From Rhynchopus sp. YZ270_cl-10 (taxonomy: Eukaryota; Euglenozoa; Diplonemea; Diplonemida; Diplonemidae), in NCBI GenBank assembly GCA_964035575.1, contig OZ037880.1, positions 1,302,001 through 1,366,000 on the forward strand: 64,000 bases of DNA, given 5' to 3'. The number at the start of each line of letters is the position of its first letter. Positions within the stretch are counted from its first letter, which is position 1. This document shows, piece by piece, positions 40,646 to 52,043 of this stretch. A program made the position numbers and the translations under genes. The notes under the pieces are model-generated. The model did no database searches and was not told where the DNA came from. It saw only the letters and a list, made by a program, of their open reading frames with translations.

Positions 40646-43531
40646 ATGCGGCAGAGCATGGCACTGCTGGCTCTGTGTGTGGGGTTGGTGCAGGGAAGCA
40701 TCTACTCGCAGTACACCCTGGACGGCCCTGAGGTGACGGACACGTTTGGGAGGACGAGCACAACGAAGAAGCTTGCGCTTGGGTCTGGCAGCAACGCAGT
40801 GTGTGGGAAGTCGTACCACATGCGGAGCGGGGACTTCATCAGCCTGAAGGAGGGGAACGGGGCACCCACTGGGAACGTTGACTTTTCAATTGCGGGCTAC
40901 GTGAAGCCTGTGACGATGACGAGAAAGGGACGCACGCTGTTCACGCTTGGTGGGACGGACAGGGCTTCGGACAGGTCACGTGATAACTGGGGTGCGTGGG
41001 TGATGGTGGACCGTTACGGACGTCTGAGTGTGCGCACGCCACTCATTCGTGTGAGGAGCAGTGGAAAGGTTGTGGTGGGTGTGTGGCACCAGGTTGTGTT
41101 GACGTACACAGCTGCAGAGACAATGCTGCGGCTGTGGGTCGACGACAAGCTTGTGCTGTCGAAGCGTGCGACGATGGACCTGCAGCAGAGTTCGAGGTAC
41201 GGCGGGATGGCGATTGGGGAGTACCACCTGGGGGGCTCAAGGTTGTCGCGTGACGGGGAGTTCTTTGTCGACCAGGTGAGCTTTGCGGACCACGTGATGA
41301 CGCCACAGGAGGCACGTGCGCCGTGCCTGGGGGTGACGGTGGCAGAGACGGAGGCTCCTCGCACAGGAGCACCTGCCACTTCTGCGCCTGCCACACGTGC
41401 ACCACCAAGACCAACACCAAGACCAACACCAAGACCCACACAGCCTCCTGCCACATCTGCACCAGCCACACCAGCACCACGTACAAGCACACCTGCGAGG
41501 AGCACGCCACCGTCGTCGTCGTCCTCGGCTGCAGTGTGTGCGCAACGTGGTGCTGTGTGCGGTGTGGTGCGTGCGCAGGACGGGACAACTGTGCAGTGCG
41601 GGAGCTGTGCAGCGGCGGGGATGGTGTGTTCGTTCAACCGCTGCGAGGCACGCTGTGCGCTGGCAGACATCGGACAGGGGGGGCCCTTTGACGCAAGCCT
41701 GTTCGCGTACGTGCCGCTCGAGTTTTCCTACGAAGACCTGTCTGCACACGCCCACGCAGTGTCGGCGGAGCTGTTCCCTACGGACAGGCGCGAGCAGGAG
41801 TTCCCGTACGAAAGTGTGACGGACATGAGGTCGCGCGCAGTGCGTGTGGACTTTGGTGCGCTGTCTGCTGGGCCGGGCGGTGTGACGCTGTCGCTGAAGG
41901 TGCAGCCGCACACAGCGGGGCAGACGGGTGTGCTGCTGCAGTCTGAGGCGGTGACGGTTGCCGAGGACGCAGGGCGTGTGTCGGTGGCAGTGCGGGCTGC
42001 AGGCGGGAGGAGGGCGGAGGTGGCGGTGGTGCACACGACAGCGCTCTCGCACCGCCACTGCAACCACGTGGCAGTGGTGGTTGCTGCCGACGGTGCTGTG
42101 GCTGTGTACGTGAACGGTGTGGCTGCAGGCGGTGCGCCTGTGTCTGTGTCGGGGAAGACGATACAGCTGAGGGGCGTGCTCTCTGTGCCACAGCACCCTG
42201 GGAAGGTGTGGGACGTGCGTGTGTACTCGCGTGCCCTGGGTGCGGCAGAGGTGGAGACGCTGGGGAACAGGTGCGGGGCTGTTGGGACGTCGTCGCTGGT
42301 GGTGCCCGACGCAACGCTGCCGAACTTCCTGTGCGGTGTGTACGAGTGCATCTACTGGCCTGAGGGGGTGACGGACACAACGCAGGACAGCTTCGAGTAC
42401 CAGCTCTCGGGACACGACATGACCTGGGAGCACAACGTGCTGGAGACAGGGATGTACGTGCACGGGGCGCTGTGTGCCGAGTACGCAAAGCCACGCCAGG
42501 TGCTGCTGACGGACGGGTACCGCCGGTCGTGGGTGAGCAAGTTCAACTTTGGGAAGGCGTGGAACCAGTACGTGCTGCACGAGAACTTCCACGCGTACCA
42601 GAAGCGTGCACAGGGGTCGACGAAGTTCCTTGCAGAGTCGACTGCGTCGTGGGGTGCGTTCTCACAGAAGCCGACTGCGTACGACACGATTCTCGGGATG
42701 TACACCCTGCAGCCGCAGCTGGCGCTGTGGACGACACAGAGCTCGACCTTCGCAGACGGGATTGTGGACATTGGGAAGGGCGGGCACCAGTACGGGGCGG
42801 CGATCTGGGACTGGTTCGTGACACACCACGTGCTTGGGGACGACTTCTGGGTGGGGAAGGTGTACAACCGTGCGCGCCTTGGGCTGGCACCGCTGAGTGG
42901 TGCACCTGCGGAGGGGATGTACAACGCCCTTGCGGAGGCTGGGTACGACATGCGTGAGGTCTTCAGCGACTTTGCGGCACGTGTGACGACGTGGGACGTC
43001 GACTACGAAGAGACCTTCCGTGCGTCTGAGGAAGGGTCGTTCCGCCGTCTGAACGGGAACAACAAGAACAACAAGGAGGACCCTGTGGCCGACGAGGAGG
43101 TTGACAACAAGGTGGCTGTCTTCTACGGTGCCGGCGGCACGGACGGGGCGTGGGTGTCTGTGCCTGGGCGGTACATGATCGGGGACTGGGCCTTCAACGC
43201 GTACGAGGTGTCGGGTGTGGCGACAGGGACACAGTACACAGTGGGTGTGGTGCCGTCTGCTGCGAACCCTGCCTACTCTGAGTTCCGTGCACAGGCTGTT
43301 GTGCACAACACAGCGACTGGGGAGCGGCGCTACGTGCGGCTCCCTGCAGCGGTGGCAGGGACGGGCGGCAAGGCTGTGACGGCAACGGTGCGTGTGGGTG
43401 CCGGGGAGACGCTGTACTTGGTGGTGGCAAACACGCCTGCAACGCAGTTCACAGACTTCCTCGCGTACTCGTACCACTACCTCATCCAGGAGGGGGGTGG
43501 GCCACACGTCCCAGTTCCGGACCGTGTGTGA
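40646..43531 (+). CDS. Secreted LamG - HExxH metallopeptidase-like protein (unit 3)
   Basis: This intact 961-residue copy is identical at the protein level to units 1, 2 and 4, including HENFH and the downstream Glu. It is flanked on both sides by array B spacers. Confidence 0.85.
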   Translation: MRQSMALLALCVGLVQGSIYSQYTLDGPEVTDTFGRTSTTKKLALGSGSNAVCGKSYHMRSGDFISLKEGNGAPTGNVDFSIAGYVKPVTMTRKGRTLFTLGGTDRASDRSRDNWGAWVMVDRYGRLSVRTPLIRVRSSGKVVVGVWHQVVLTYTAAETMLRLWVDDKLVLSKRATMDLQQSSRYGGMAIGEYHLGGSRLSRDGEFFVDQVSFADHVMTPQEARAPCLGVTVAETEAPRTGAPATSAPATRAPPRPTPRPTPRPTQPPATSAPATPAPRTSTPARSTPPSSSSSAAVCAQRGAVCGVVRAQDGTTVQCGSCAAAGMVCSFNRCEARCALADIGQGGPFDASLFAYVPLEFSYEDLSAHAHAVSAELFPTDRREQEFPYESVTDMRSRAVRVDFGALSAGPGGVTLSLKVQPHTAGQTGVLLQSEAVTVAEDAGRVSVAVRAAGGRRAEVAVVHTTALSHRHCNHVAVVVAADGAVAVYVNGVAAGGAPVSVSGKTIQLRGVLSVPQHPGKVWDVRVYSRALGAAEVETLGNRCGAVGTSSLVVPDATLPNFLCGVYECIYWPEGVTDTTQDSFEYQLSGHDMTWEHNVLETGMYVHGALCAEYAKPRQVLLTDGYRRSWVSKFNFGKAWNQYVLHENFHAYQKRAQGSTKFLAESTASWGAFSQKPTAYDTILGMYTLQPQLALWTTQSSTFADGIVDIGKGGHQYGAAIWDWFVTHHVLGDDFWVGKVYNRARLGLAPLSGAPAEGMYNALAEAGYDMREVFSDFAARVTTWDVDYEETFRASEEGSFRRLNGNNKNNKEDPVADEEVDNKVAVFYGAGGTDGAWVSVPGRYMIGDWAFNAYEVSGVATGTQYTVGVVPSAANPAYSEFRAQAVVHNTATGERRYVRLPAAVAGTGGKAVTATVRVGAGETLYLVVANTPATQFTDFLAYSYHYLIQEGGGPHVPVPDRV

Positions 43532-45010
43532 GAGACAAATGGGGGAATCCTCCGGCAAGGTAAAGACAAAGAGAGGCACAGAGAATCACCCATTTTACTG
43601 ATAGCAACAAAAACCCCCACCGCCAATCGAATGTCTTTACCTTTGCCCTTTGCCCTTTCTTATTAATCATTTCAAAAAAAAAGAATATTGAGGAAACTGA
43701 CACCTTTTTAATTTACGGACACTCTTTTTGTCTTCATCGCATTTTCTATTGCAAAGCGTTCGGGACACACACACACATACATATATACATACAATGTAGT
43801 GTGTCTTCTTTTTTTGTTATATTTTGTTCAACACACCATTGTTTCGATTTTAATACGTTAGCAACCAGTCATGAAACACATGGCACATCCACGATACATA
43901 CAATACATGCACCCTGTTGTGCTGCTGCAGTGTGGCAAGGTGTGTCACTGCCCTGTCTGCGTTTCGTGTTTGTGTGTGTTTTTCTGCACGTGTTGCCCAC
44001 ACAGGTCCGCCGGTTGTTTGCTTCAATAGGTTGGTCTGTATCATCATTTTTGTTTATTATCCCCGTTGAGACTTTGTTCTTCACATAGATCCATGTGTCT
44101 CGTGAAGTGCATTCGTCTTGACAAGTTTCGATTTTTTTTCTGTTTTGTTTTCTGTTCCACTAATATACCCTTTTCAAGCGAAATAAGCCTTTCATTTTTG
44201 TTTTAAATTTCATGCTTGTTTCGGGACGTTCTTGTGCACTGCTCATGCACTATCCATGTGATGTACAGGTAGTCCAATTTTTGCCCCTTATTTTCTTAGC
44301 TTTTTTGTTCACCCCACTCTACAGTTTTCATGTTTGCTCGATCCCTTCAATGGGAACACAACAGCTTTTGCTGTTTTTCTTTTGTTTTTGTTCTTTTGCC
44401 CCAAAAACTATTTTGTGAAGGCGGAACAAAAAATATACCACAGCAGACGCAGCATACTTGTCTTTTGTACGTGGCAGGCACCTTGTGCACCTTTTGGCAC
44501 AGTGTGGTTTTATTATTATAGAAAACAGAATCTTCTTTGTGGACAGCACAACAACTTTTGCTCAGTTCTGACCTTCTCCTCTTCCGTTGAGAGGAAAGTG
44601 TCCGGACCACGTTGTGCCACAGAAGGTTGCAGGACACGTCGGTTGCCACCTGGCACACACGGCGCTTTCTTGGCTGTTTATATCACCACTTTCCCTCTTC
44701 CCTCCTCCGTTCATCGCATTTTCCAAAAGAAATGTAAAAGAAAAGAATACGCTCTGTAGGGCTGGTTTTTTGTACACTGCTTCCTGCACCACACCCCACA
44801 CCCTGCACCCCACCCGCCCACAAAACACACCCACACACCCACACACCCACAGACCATATCCTTCCATACACATTACTCTTATTGGTGACCACACATTTTT
44901 GTCTACACTAACCTAACTAACCAAAGCAAAAGAGGAGAACCACGAAGAGCAAGCACAACACAACGGAGCCAGCAGCGCCAGCAGGTACGGTCGGAGCGAG
45001 GACAGCGACA

Positions 45011-46810
45011 ATGACACACGCAGAGGCGAGAGCGACGATGCAGCTCTCCTCAGAGGGTGCGGTCGGGGTGCCGCTGAAGTTTGTGCTCGTGCGCGGGCGG
45101 AGGGTGGTGGAGCAGCGGCGCACACGGCTCCTCTGCCCGAGCCTGGAGGACGTGAAGGGATGTGTGCGGCAGTGGGCGTGTGGGGCGTTCACGCTGCGCT
45201 ACGTGGACGACGAGGGGGACCTGGTGACGGTGGACCTGGACGAGGAGTGGGCCGAGTGTGTGGCGCTCTGGCGGGAGGCACGTGGGACAGACGACGCGGA
45301 CGCGGACGTGGACGTGGACGTGGATGTGTGTGCCCAACAACAGCGTGCCCTGCGTCTGGTGGTGGCGCTAGGTGCGCAGGATGGGTCTGCAGTGTGTCTT
45401 GGCCAGCAGAGACATCCGCGCCAGGCCTTCTGGGACCGCGTGCGCCAGCACCGTGACGCACAGAGAGACGGGCACATGCACATGCACGGGCACGGGCACA
45501 GACACCAACACCACCAACACGTGCATGGTCGTCACGGCGCTATGCTGCCTGGGATTCGCCAGCTGTTGGCTGAGTGGCACGCACACGCACGGACACAGGG
45601 TCAGGAACAGAAGCAGCAGGAGGTTGAATCTGGGTCTGGGTCTGAGTCTGTGACGGACGTGACACCGTGCTGCCGTCGGAGTGTGAAGCACGCAGGTGAG
45701 CATGGTCCACGCTGCCGTGTGCACGGGAGGAAGAATGCAGATGCGACTGACGTTCCGCAGGCTGCGGTGGCAGAGGTGTGCTGTGCTGGCGAAGGATGTT
45801 GCTATGCAGTGACACGCAGACACGGCACACACTGCTGCCACATGTGCGCTCGTGGGGGAGGCCAGCACGGGCCACGCTGTGAGCAGAGACACATGGAGAC
45901 TTCTGATGTTGAGGCTGCTGCACCAGCAGTGGTGGGTGAAGACGACGTGCCGCAGTCTGTGCAGGAAGGGACACCGTGCTGCCGTCGGAGTGTGAAGCAC
46001 GCAGGTAAGCATGGTCCACGCTGCCGTGTGCACGGGAGGAAGAATGCAGATGCGACTGACGTCCTGGTGGAGCAGACAGAAGAAGGGACACCTGCAGAGG
46101 CAGTGAGTGAAGAAGTGAAGCCGTGCTGCCGCCGGAGTGTGAAACACGCAGGTAAACATGGTCCGCACTGCCGTGTGCACGGGAAGAAGAGTGGAGATGA
46201 TGCCACTGACAAGGCTGCACAGACGGGGGCCACAGCACAGACACCTGAAGAGGTCGAAGCATTGCAGTCTGTGCAGGAAGGTACACCGTGCTGCCGTCGG
46301 AGTGTGAAGCACGCAGGTAAGCATGGTCCACATTGCCGTGTGCACGGGAAGAAGAGTGCAGACGCGACTGAGGCTGTGGAGGTGCCGAGCCAAGAGGAGG
46401 AGGAGGAGGAGGACGTCACTGCTGGTGTGTCGGATGCAGCCCTGCTTGTGTGTGCTGGGTGCAGCTTTGAGGTGACTGGTGTGCACGCCACACACTGCTG
46501 TGTGAGGTGTGCGAAGCATGCAGGCCAGCACGGGCCACGCTGCGAGCAGAAGATGTCGATGGCAGCGGAGGAGGACGTGCAGGTGGAGGACAACGAGGAT
46601 GAGGATGAGGATGTGGTTGCTGTGCCGGCACAGACAGAAGAGACAGAGGCAGAGAGGGAGGAGGAGCAGGCAGCAACAGTTGTGTGTGAGGAGGACAGTG
46701 CGGGTGTGACTGCGCTGCGGAACATGGGGTTCGACATCACTGCAGACGTGCGTGCTGTGCTTGAGAGGCACAACGGAGACGTTGCAGCTGTTTTGGAGGA
46801 GATGATGTGA
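45011..46810 (+). CDS. PB1 - Cys/His repeats - UBA protein (unit 3)
   Basis: This intact 599-residue copy is identical at the protein level to the other three. The upstream spacer is the unduplicated form. Confidence 0.8.
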   Translation: MTHAEARATMQLSSEGAVGVPLKFVLVRGRRVVEQRRTRLLCPSLEDVKGCVRQWACGAFTLRYVDDEGDLVTVDLDEEWAECVALWREARGTDDADADVDVDVDVCAQQQRALRLVVALGAQDGSAVCLGQQRHPRQAFWDRVRQHRDAQRDGHMHMHGHGHRHQHHQHVHGRHGAMLPGIRQLLAEWHAHARTQGQEQKQQEVESGSGSESVTDVTPCCRRSVKHAGEHGPRCRVHGRKNADATDVPQAAVAEVCCAGEGCCYAVTRRHGTHCCHMCARGGGQHGPRCEQRHMETSDVEAAAPAVVGEDDVPQSVQEGTPCCRRSVKHAGKHGPRCRVHGRKNADATDVLVEQTEEGTPAEAVSEEVKPCCRRSVKHAGKHGPHCRVHGKKSGDDATDKAAQTGATAQTPEEVEALQSVQEGTPCCRRSVKHAGKHGPHCRVHGKKSADATEAVEVPSQEEEEEEDVTAGVSDAALLVCAGCSFEVTGVHATHCCVRCAKHAGQHGPRCEQKMSMAAEEDVQVEDNEDEDEDVVAVPAQTEETEAEREEEQAATVVCEEDSAGVTALRNMGFDITADVRAVLERHNGDVAAVLEEMM

Positions 46811-47678
46811 TTTTGTTTTTTTTGTGTATTTTTGTTTGAAGGAGGTATTGATACATACGAGGGGAACCGATGCCGCGGCCATCCCAGATGAGTGCAGCGT
46901 GTGTGTGTGTGTCCAGCAGAATTATATGTTTCAACTCAATCCACTTTTCATGTGATGACCTCGTTGGGTGTAGTGCAGCTGCCACACGAGTGGTCTTCAC
47001 TATCCTGAGGTGGCTTTGCATGGTTTTGTTTGCGGATACACACAACAACACTGCGTGCTGGTGATGCTGCTGTGGCGCACTGCACTGCCTTCGGGTGGGT
47101 GTGGTGCCTCTGATATTTGTTTCCGTTCCCTCGTGTTATTATTTTTGCTTTAGTTCCTTGTCCTTCTTGCTAGACATTTTAACAACAACAACAACTAACG
47201 GTCATAGCGGGCAGTACGCATAAAAGCTGTTCTCGCCTCAAAGTTGGGTGGTTCACGCAAGTTTTGCTTCAGTTTTTGATGTTTTTTTGATGTTTTGAAC
47301 CTACAGAGCAAAGTACCGTTCACCCCTTCTATCGAAACAAAGACTAGCCAGATAGACACGAGGGTGCATCGGTGTGGCTCGTGGCCTTTTGTTTTTTTTT
47401 CTCAAAAAGCCCATTTCATTGTGATTTTTTTTATTGTCTTTTCAAAATGCAAGGTTGTAGTTAGAAAAGAAGTTCTCAAAACAAAAGGGTTCGTTTGTAC
47501 TTTGTATTGCACCAACCCCTCCCTCTACGTGTTATTGACGCAACACAACACAAGACAACACAACACAACTACAGGTAATTTTACTGCAAAAAGAAAAAAG
47601 AGAACTTTGCACACACACACACACACAAGAGTGAACCTACCTACCCGCTCACCCTTTCTTCTCCCTGCCTGTGGTTTG

Positions 47679-50564
47679 ATGCGGCAGAGCATGGCACTGC
47701 TGGCTCTGTGTGTGGGGTTGGTGCAGGGAAGCATCTACTCGCAGTACACCCTGGACGGCCCTGAGGTGACGGACACGTTTGGGAGGACGAGCACAACGAA
47801 GAAGCTTGCGCTTGGGTCTGGCAGCAACGCAGTGTGTGGGAAGTCGTACCACATGCGGAGCGGGGACTTCATCAGCCTGAAGGAGGGGAACGGGGCACCC
47901 ACTGGGAACGTTGACTTTTCAATTGCGGGCTACGTGAAGCCTGTGACGATGACGAGAAAGGGACGCACGCTGTTCACGCTTGGTGGGACGGACAGGGCTT
48001 CGGACAGGTCACGTGATAACTGGGGTGCGTGGGTGATGGTGGACCGTTACGGACGTCTGAGTGTGCGCACGCCACTCATTCGTGTGAGGAGCAGTGGAAA
48101 GGTTGTGGTGGGTGTGTGGCACCAGGTTGTGTTGACGTACACAGCTGCAGAGACAATGCTGCGGCTGTGGGTCGACGACAAGCTTGTGCTGTCGAAGCGT
48201 GCGACGATGGACCTGCAGCAGAGTTCGAGGTACGGCGGGATGGCGATTGGGGAGTACCACCTGGGGGGCTCAAGGTTGTCGCGTGACGGGGAGTTCTTTG
48301 TCGACCAGGTGAGCTTTGCGGACCACGTGATGACGCCACAGGAGGCACGTGCGCCGTGCCTGGGGGTGACGGTGGCAGAGACGGAGGCTCCTCGCACAGG
48401 AGCACCTGCCACTTCTGCGCCTGCCACACGTGCACCACCAAGACCAACACCAAGACCAACACCAAGACCCACACAGCCTCCTGCCACATCTGCACCAGCC
48501 ACACCAGCACCACGTACAAGCACACCTGCGAGGAGCACGCCACCGTCGTCGTCGTCCTCGGCTGCAGTGTGTGCGCAACGTGGTGCTGTGTGCGGTGTGG
48601 TGCGTGCGCAGGACGGGACAACTGTGCAGTGCGGGAGCTGTGCAGCGGCGGGGATGGTGTGTTCGTTCAACCGCTGCGAGGCACGCTGTGCGCTGGCAGA
48701 CATCGGACAGGGGGGGCCCTTTGACGCAAGCCTGTTCGCGTACGTGCCGCTCGAGTTTTCCTACGAAGACCTGTCTGCACACGCCCACGCAGTGTCGGCG
48801 GAGCTGTTCCCTACGGACAGGCGCGAGCAGGAGTTCCCGTACGAAAGTGTGACGGACATGAGGTCGCGCGCAGTGCGTGTGGACTTTGGTGCGCTGTCTG
48901 CTGGGCCGGGCGGTGTGACGCTGTCGCTGAAGGTGCAGCCGCACACAGCGGGGCAGACGGGTGTGCTGCTGCAGTCTGAGGCGGTGACGGTTGCCGAGGA
49001 CGCAGGGCGTGTGTCGGTGGCAGTGCGGGCTGCAGGCGGGAGGAGGGCGGAGGTGGCGGTGGTGCACACGACAGCGCTCTCGCACCGCCACTGCAACCAC
49101 GTGGCAGTGGTGGTTGCTGCCGACGGTGCTGTGGCTGTGTACGTGAACGGTGTGGCTGCAGGCGGTGCGCCTGTGTCTGTGTCGGGGAAGACGATACAGC
49201 TGAGGGGCGTGCTCTCTGTGCCACAGCACCCTGGGAAGGTGTGGGACGTGCGTGTGTACTCGCGTGCCCTGGGTGCGGCAGAGGTGGAGACGCTGGGGAA
49301 CAGGTGCGGGGCTGTTGGGACGTCGTCGCTGGTGGTGCCCGACGCAACGCTGCCGAACTTCCTGTGCGGTGTGTACGAGTGCATCTACTGGCCTGAGGGG
49401 GTGACGGACACAACGCAGGACAGCTTCGAGTACCAGCTCTCGGGACACGACATGACCTGGGAGCACAACGTGCTGGAGACAGGGATGTACGTGCACGGGG
49501 CGCTGTGTGCCGAGTACGCAAAGCCACGCCAGGTGCTGCTGACGGACGGGTACCGCCGGTCGTGGGTGAGCAAGTTCAACTTTGGGAAGGCGTGGAACCA
49601 GTACGTGCTGCACGAGAACTTCCACGCGTACCAGAAGCGTGCACAGGGGTCGACGAAGTTCCTTGCAGAGTCGACTGCGTCGTGGGGTGCGTTCTCACAG
49701 AAGCCGACTGCGTACGACACGATTCTCGGGATGTACACCCTGCAGCCGCAGCTGGCGCTGTGGACGACACAGAGCTCGACCTTCGCAGACGGGATTGTGG
49801 ACATTGGGAAGGGCGGGCACCAGTACGGGGCGGCGATCTGGGACTGGTTCGTGACACACCACGTGCTTGGGGACGACTTCTGGGTGGGGAAGGTGTACAA
49901 CCGTGCGCGCCTTGGGCTGGCACCGCTGAGTGGTGCACCTGCGGAGGGGATGTACAACGCCCTTGCGGAGGCTGGGTACGACATGCGTGAGGTCTTCAGC
50001 GACTTTGCGGCACGTGTGACGACGTGGGACGTCGACTACGAAGAGACCTTCCGTGCGTCTGAGGAAGGGTCGTTCCGCCGTCTGAACGGGAACAACAAGA
50101 ACAACAAGGAGGACCCTGTGGCCGACGAGGAGGTTGACAACAAGGTGGCTGTCTTCTACGGTGCCGGCGGCACGGACGGGGCGTGGGTGTCTGTGCCTGG
50201 GCGGTACATGATCGGGGACTGGGCCTTCAACGCGTACGAGGTGTCGGGTGTGGCGACAGGGACACAGTACACAGTGGGTGTGGTGCCGTCTGCTGCGAAC
50301 CCTGCCTACTCTGAGTTCCGTGCACAGGCTGTTGTGCACAACACAGCGACTGGGGAGCGGCGCTACGTGCGGCTCCCTGCAGCGGTGGCAGGGACGGGCG
50401 GCAAGGCTGTGACGGCAACGGTGCGTGTGGGTGCCGGGGAGACGCTGTACTTGGTGGTGGCAAACACGCCTGCAACGCAGTTCACAGACTTCCTCGCGTA
50501 CTCGTACCACTACCTCATCCAGGAGGGGGGTGGGCCACACGTCCCAGTTCCGGACCGTGTGTGA
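47679..50564 (+). CDS. Secreted LamG - HExxH metallopeptidase-like protein (unit 4)
   Basis: This is an intact 961-residue copy, the last full peptidase-like gene of the array. Its first 270 or so residues are the closest visible source of the N-terminal half of the chimeric esterase at 54712. Confidence 0.85.
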   Translation: MRQSMALLALCVGLVQGSIYSQYTLDGPEVTDTFGRTSTTKKLALGSGSNAVCGKSYHMRSGDFISLKEGNGAPTGNVDFSIAGYVKPVTMTRKGRTLFTLGGTDRASDRSRDNWGAWVMVDRYGRLSVRTPLIRVRSSGKVVVGVWHQVVLTYTAAETMLRLWVDDKLVLSKRATMDLQQSSRYGGMAIGEYHLGGSRLSRDGEFFVDQVSFADHVMTPQEARAPCLGVTVAETEAPRTGAPATSAPATRAPPRPTPRPTPRPTQPPATSAPATPAPRTSTPARSTPPSSSSSAAVCAQRGAVCGVVRAQDGTTVQCGSCAAAGMVCSFNRCEARCALADIGQGGPFDASLFAYVPLEFSYEDLSAHAHAVSAELFPTDRREQEFPYESVTDMRSRAVRVDFGALSAGPGGVTLSLKVQPHTAGQTGVLLQSEAVTVAEDAGRVSVAVRAAGGRRAEVAVVHTTALSHRHCNHVAVVVAADGAVAVYVNGVAAGGAPVSVSGKTIQLRGVLSVPQHPGKVWDVRVYSRALGAAEVETLGNRCGAVGTSSLVVPDATLPNFLCGVYECIYWPEGVTDTTQDSFEYQLSGHDMTWEHNVLETGMYVHGALCAEYAKPRQVLLTDGYRRSWVSKFNFGKAWNQYVLHENFHAYQKRAQGSTKFLAESTASWGAFSQKPTAYDTILGMYTLQPQLALWTTQSSTFADGIVDIGKGGHQYGAAIWDWFVTHHVLGDDFWVGKVYNRARLGLAPLSGAPAEGMYNALAEAGYDMREVFSDFAARVTTWDVDYEETFRASEEGSFRRLNGNNKNNKEDPVADEEVDNKVAVFYGAGGTDGAWVSVPGRYMIGDWAFNAYEVSGVATGTQYTVGVVPSAANPAYSEFRAQAVVHNTATGERRYVRLPAAVAGTGGKAVTATVRVGAGETLYLVVANTPATQFTDFLAYSYHYLIQEGGGPHVPVPDRV

Positions 50565-52043
50565 GAGACAAATGGGGGAATCCTCCGGCAAGGTAAAGAC
50601 AAAGAGAGGCACAGAGAATCACCCATTTTACTGATAGCAACAAAAACCCCCACCGCCAATCGAATGTCTTTACCTTTGCCCTTTGCCCTTTCTTATTAAT
50701 CATTTCAAAAAAAAAGAATATTGAGGAAACTGACACCTTTTTAATTTACGGACACTCTTTTTGTCTTCATCGCATTTTCTATTGCAAAGCGTTCGGGACA
50801 CACACACACATACATATATACATACAATGTAGTGTGTCTTCTTTTTTTGTTATATTTTGTTCAACACACCATTGTTTCGATTTTAATACGTTAGCAACCA
50901 GTCATGAAACACATGGCACATCCACGATACATACAATACATGCACCCTGTTGTGCTGCTGCAGTGTGGCAAGGTGTGTCACTGCCCTGTCTGCGTTTCGT
51001 GTTTGTGTGTGTTTTTCTGCACGTGTTGCCCACACAGGTCCGCCGGTTGTTTGCTTCAATAGGTTGGTCTGTATCATCATTTTTGTTTATTATCCCCGTT
51101 GAGACTTTGTTCTTCACATAGATCCATGTGTCTCGTGAAGTGCATTCGTCTTGACAAGTTTCGATTTTTTTTCTGTTTTGTTTTCTGTTCCACTAATATA
51201 CCCTTTTCAAGCGAAATAAGCCTTTCATTTTTGTTTTAAATTTCATGCTTGTTTCGGGACGTTCTTGTGCACTGCTCATGCACTATCCATGTGATGTACA
51301 GGTAGTCCAATTTTTGCCCCTTATTTTCTTAGCTTTTTTGTTCACCCCACTCTACAGTTTTCATGTTTGCTCGATCCCTTCAATGGGAACACAACAGCTT
51401 TTGCTGTTTTTCTTTTGTTTTTGTTCTTTTGCCCCAAAAACTATTTTGTGAAGGCGGAACAAAAAATATACCACAGCAGACGCAGCATACTTGTCTTTTG
51501 TACGTGGCAGGCACCTTGTGCACCTTTTGGCACAGTGTGGTTTTATTATTATAGAAAACAGAATCTTCTTTGTGGACAGCACAACAACTTTTGCTCAGTT
51601 CTGACCTTCTCCTCTTCCGTTGAGAGGAAAGTGTCCGGACCACGTTGTGCCACAGAAGGTTGCAGGACACGTCGGTTGCCACCTGGCACACACGGCGCTT
51701 TCTTGGCTGTTTATATCACCACTTTCCCTCTTCCCTCCTCCGTTCATCGCATTTTCCAAAAGAAATGTAAAAGAAAAGAATACGCTCTGTAGGGCTGGTT
51801 TTTTGTACACTGCTTCCTGCACCACACCCCACACCCTGCACCCCACCCGCCCACAAAACACACCCACACACCCACACACCCACAGACCATATCCTTCCAT
51901 ACACATTACTCTTATTGGTGACCACACATTTTTGTCTACACTAACCTAACTAACCAAAGCAAAAGAGGAGAACCACGAAGAGCAAGCACAACACAACGGA
52001 GCCAGCAGCGCCAGCAGGTACGGTCGGAGCGAGGACAGCGACA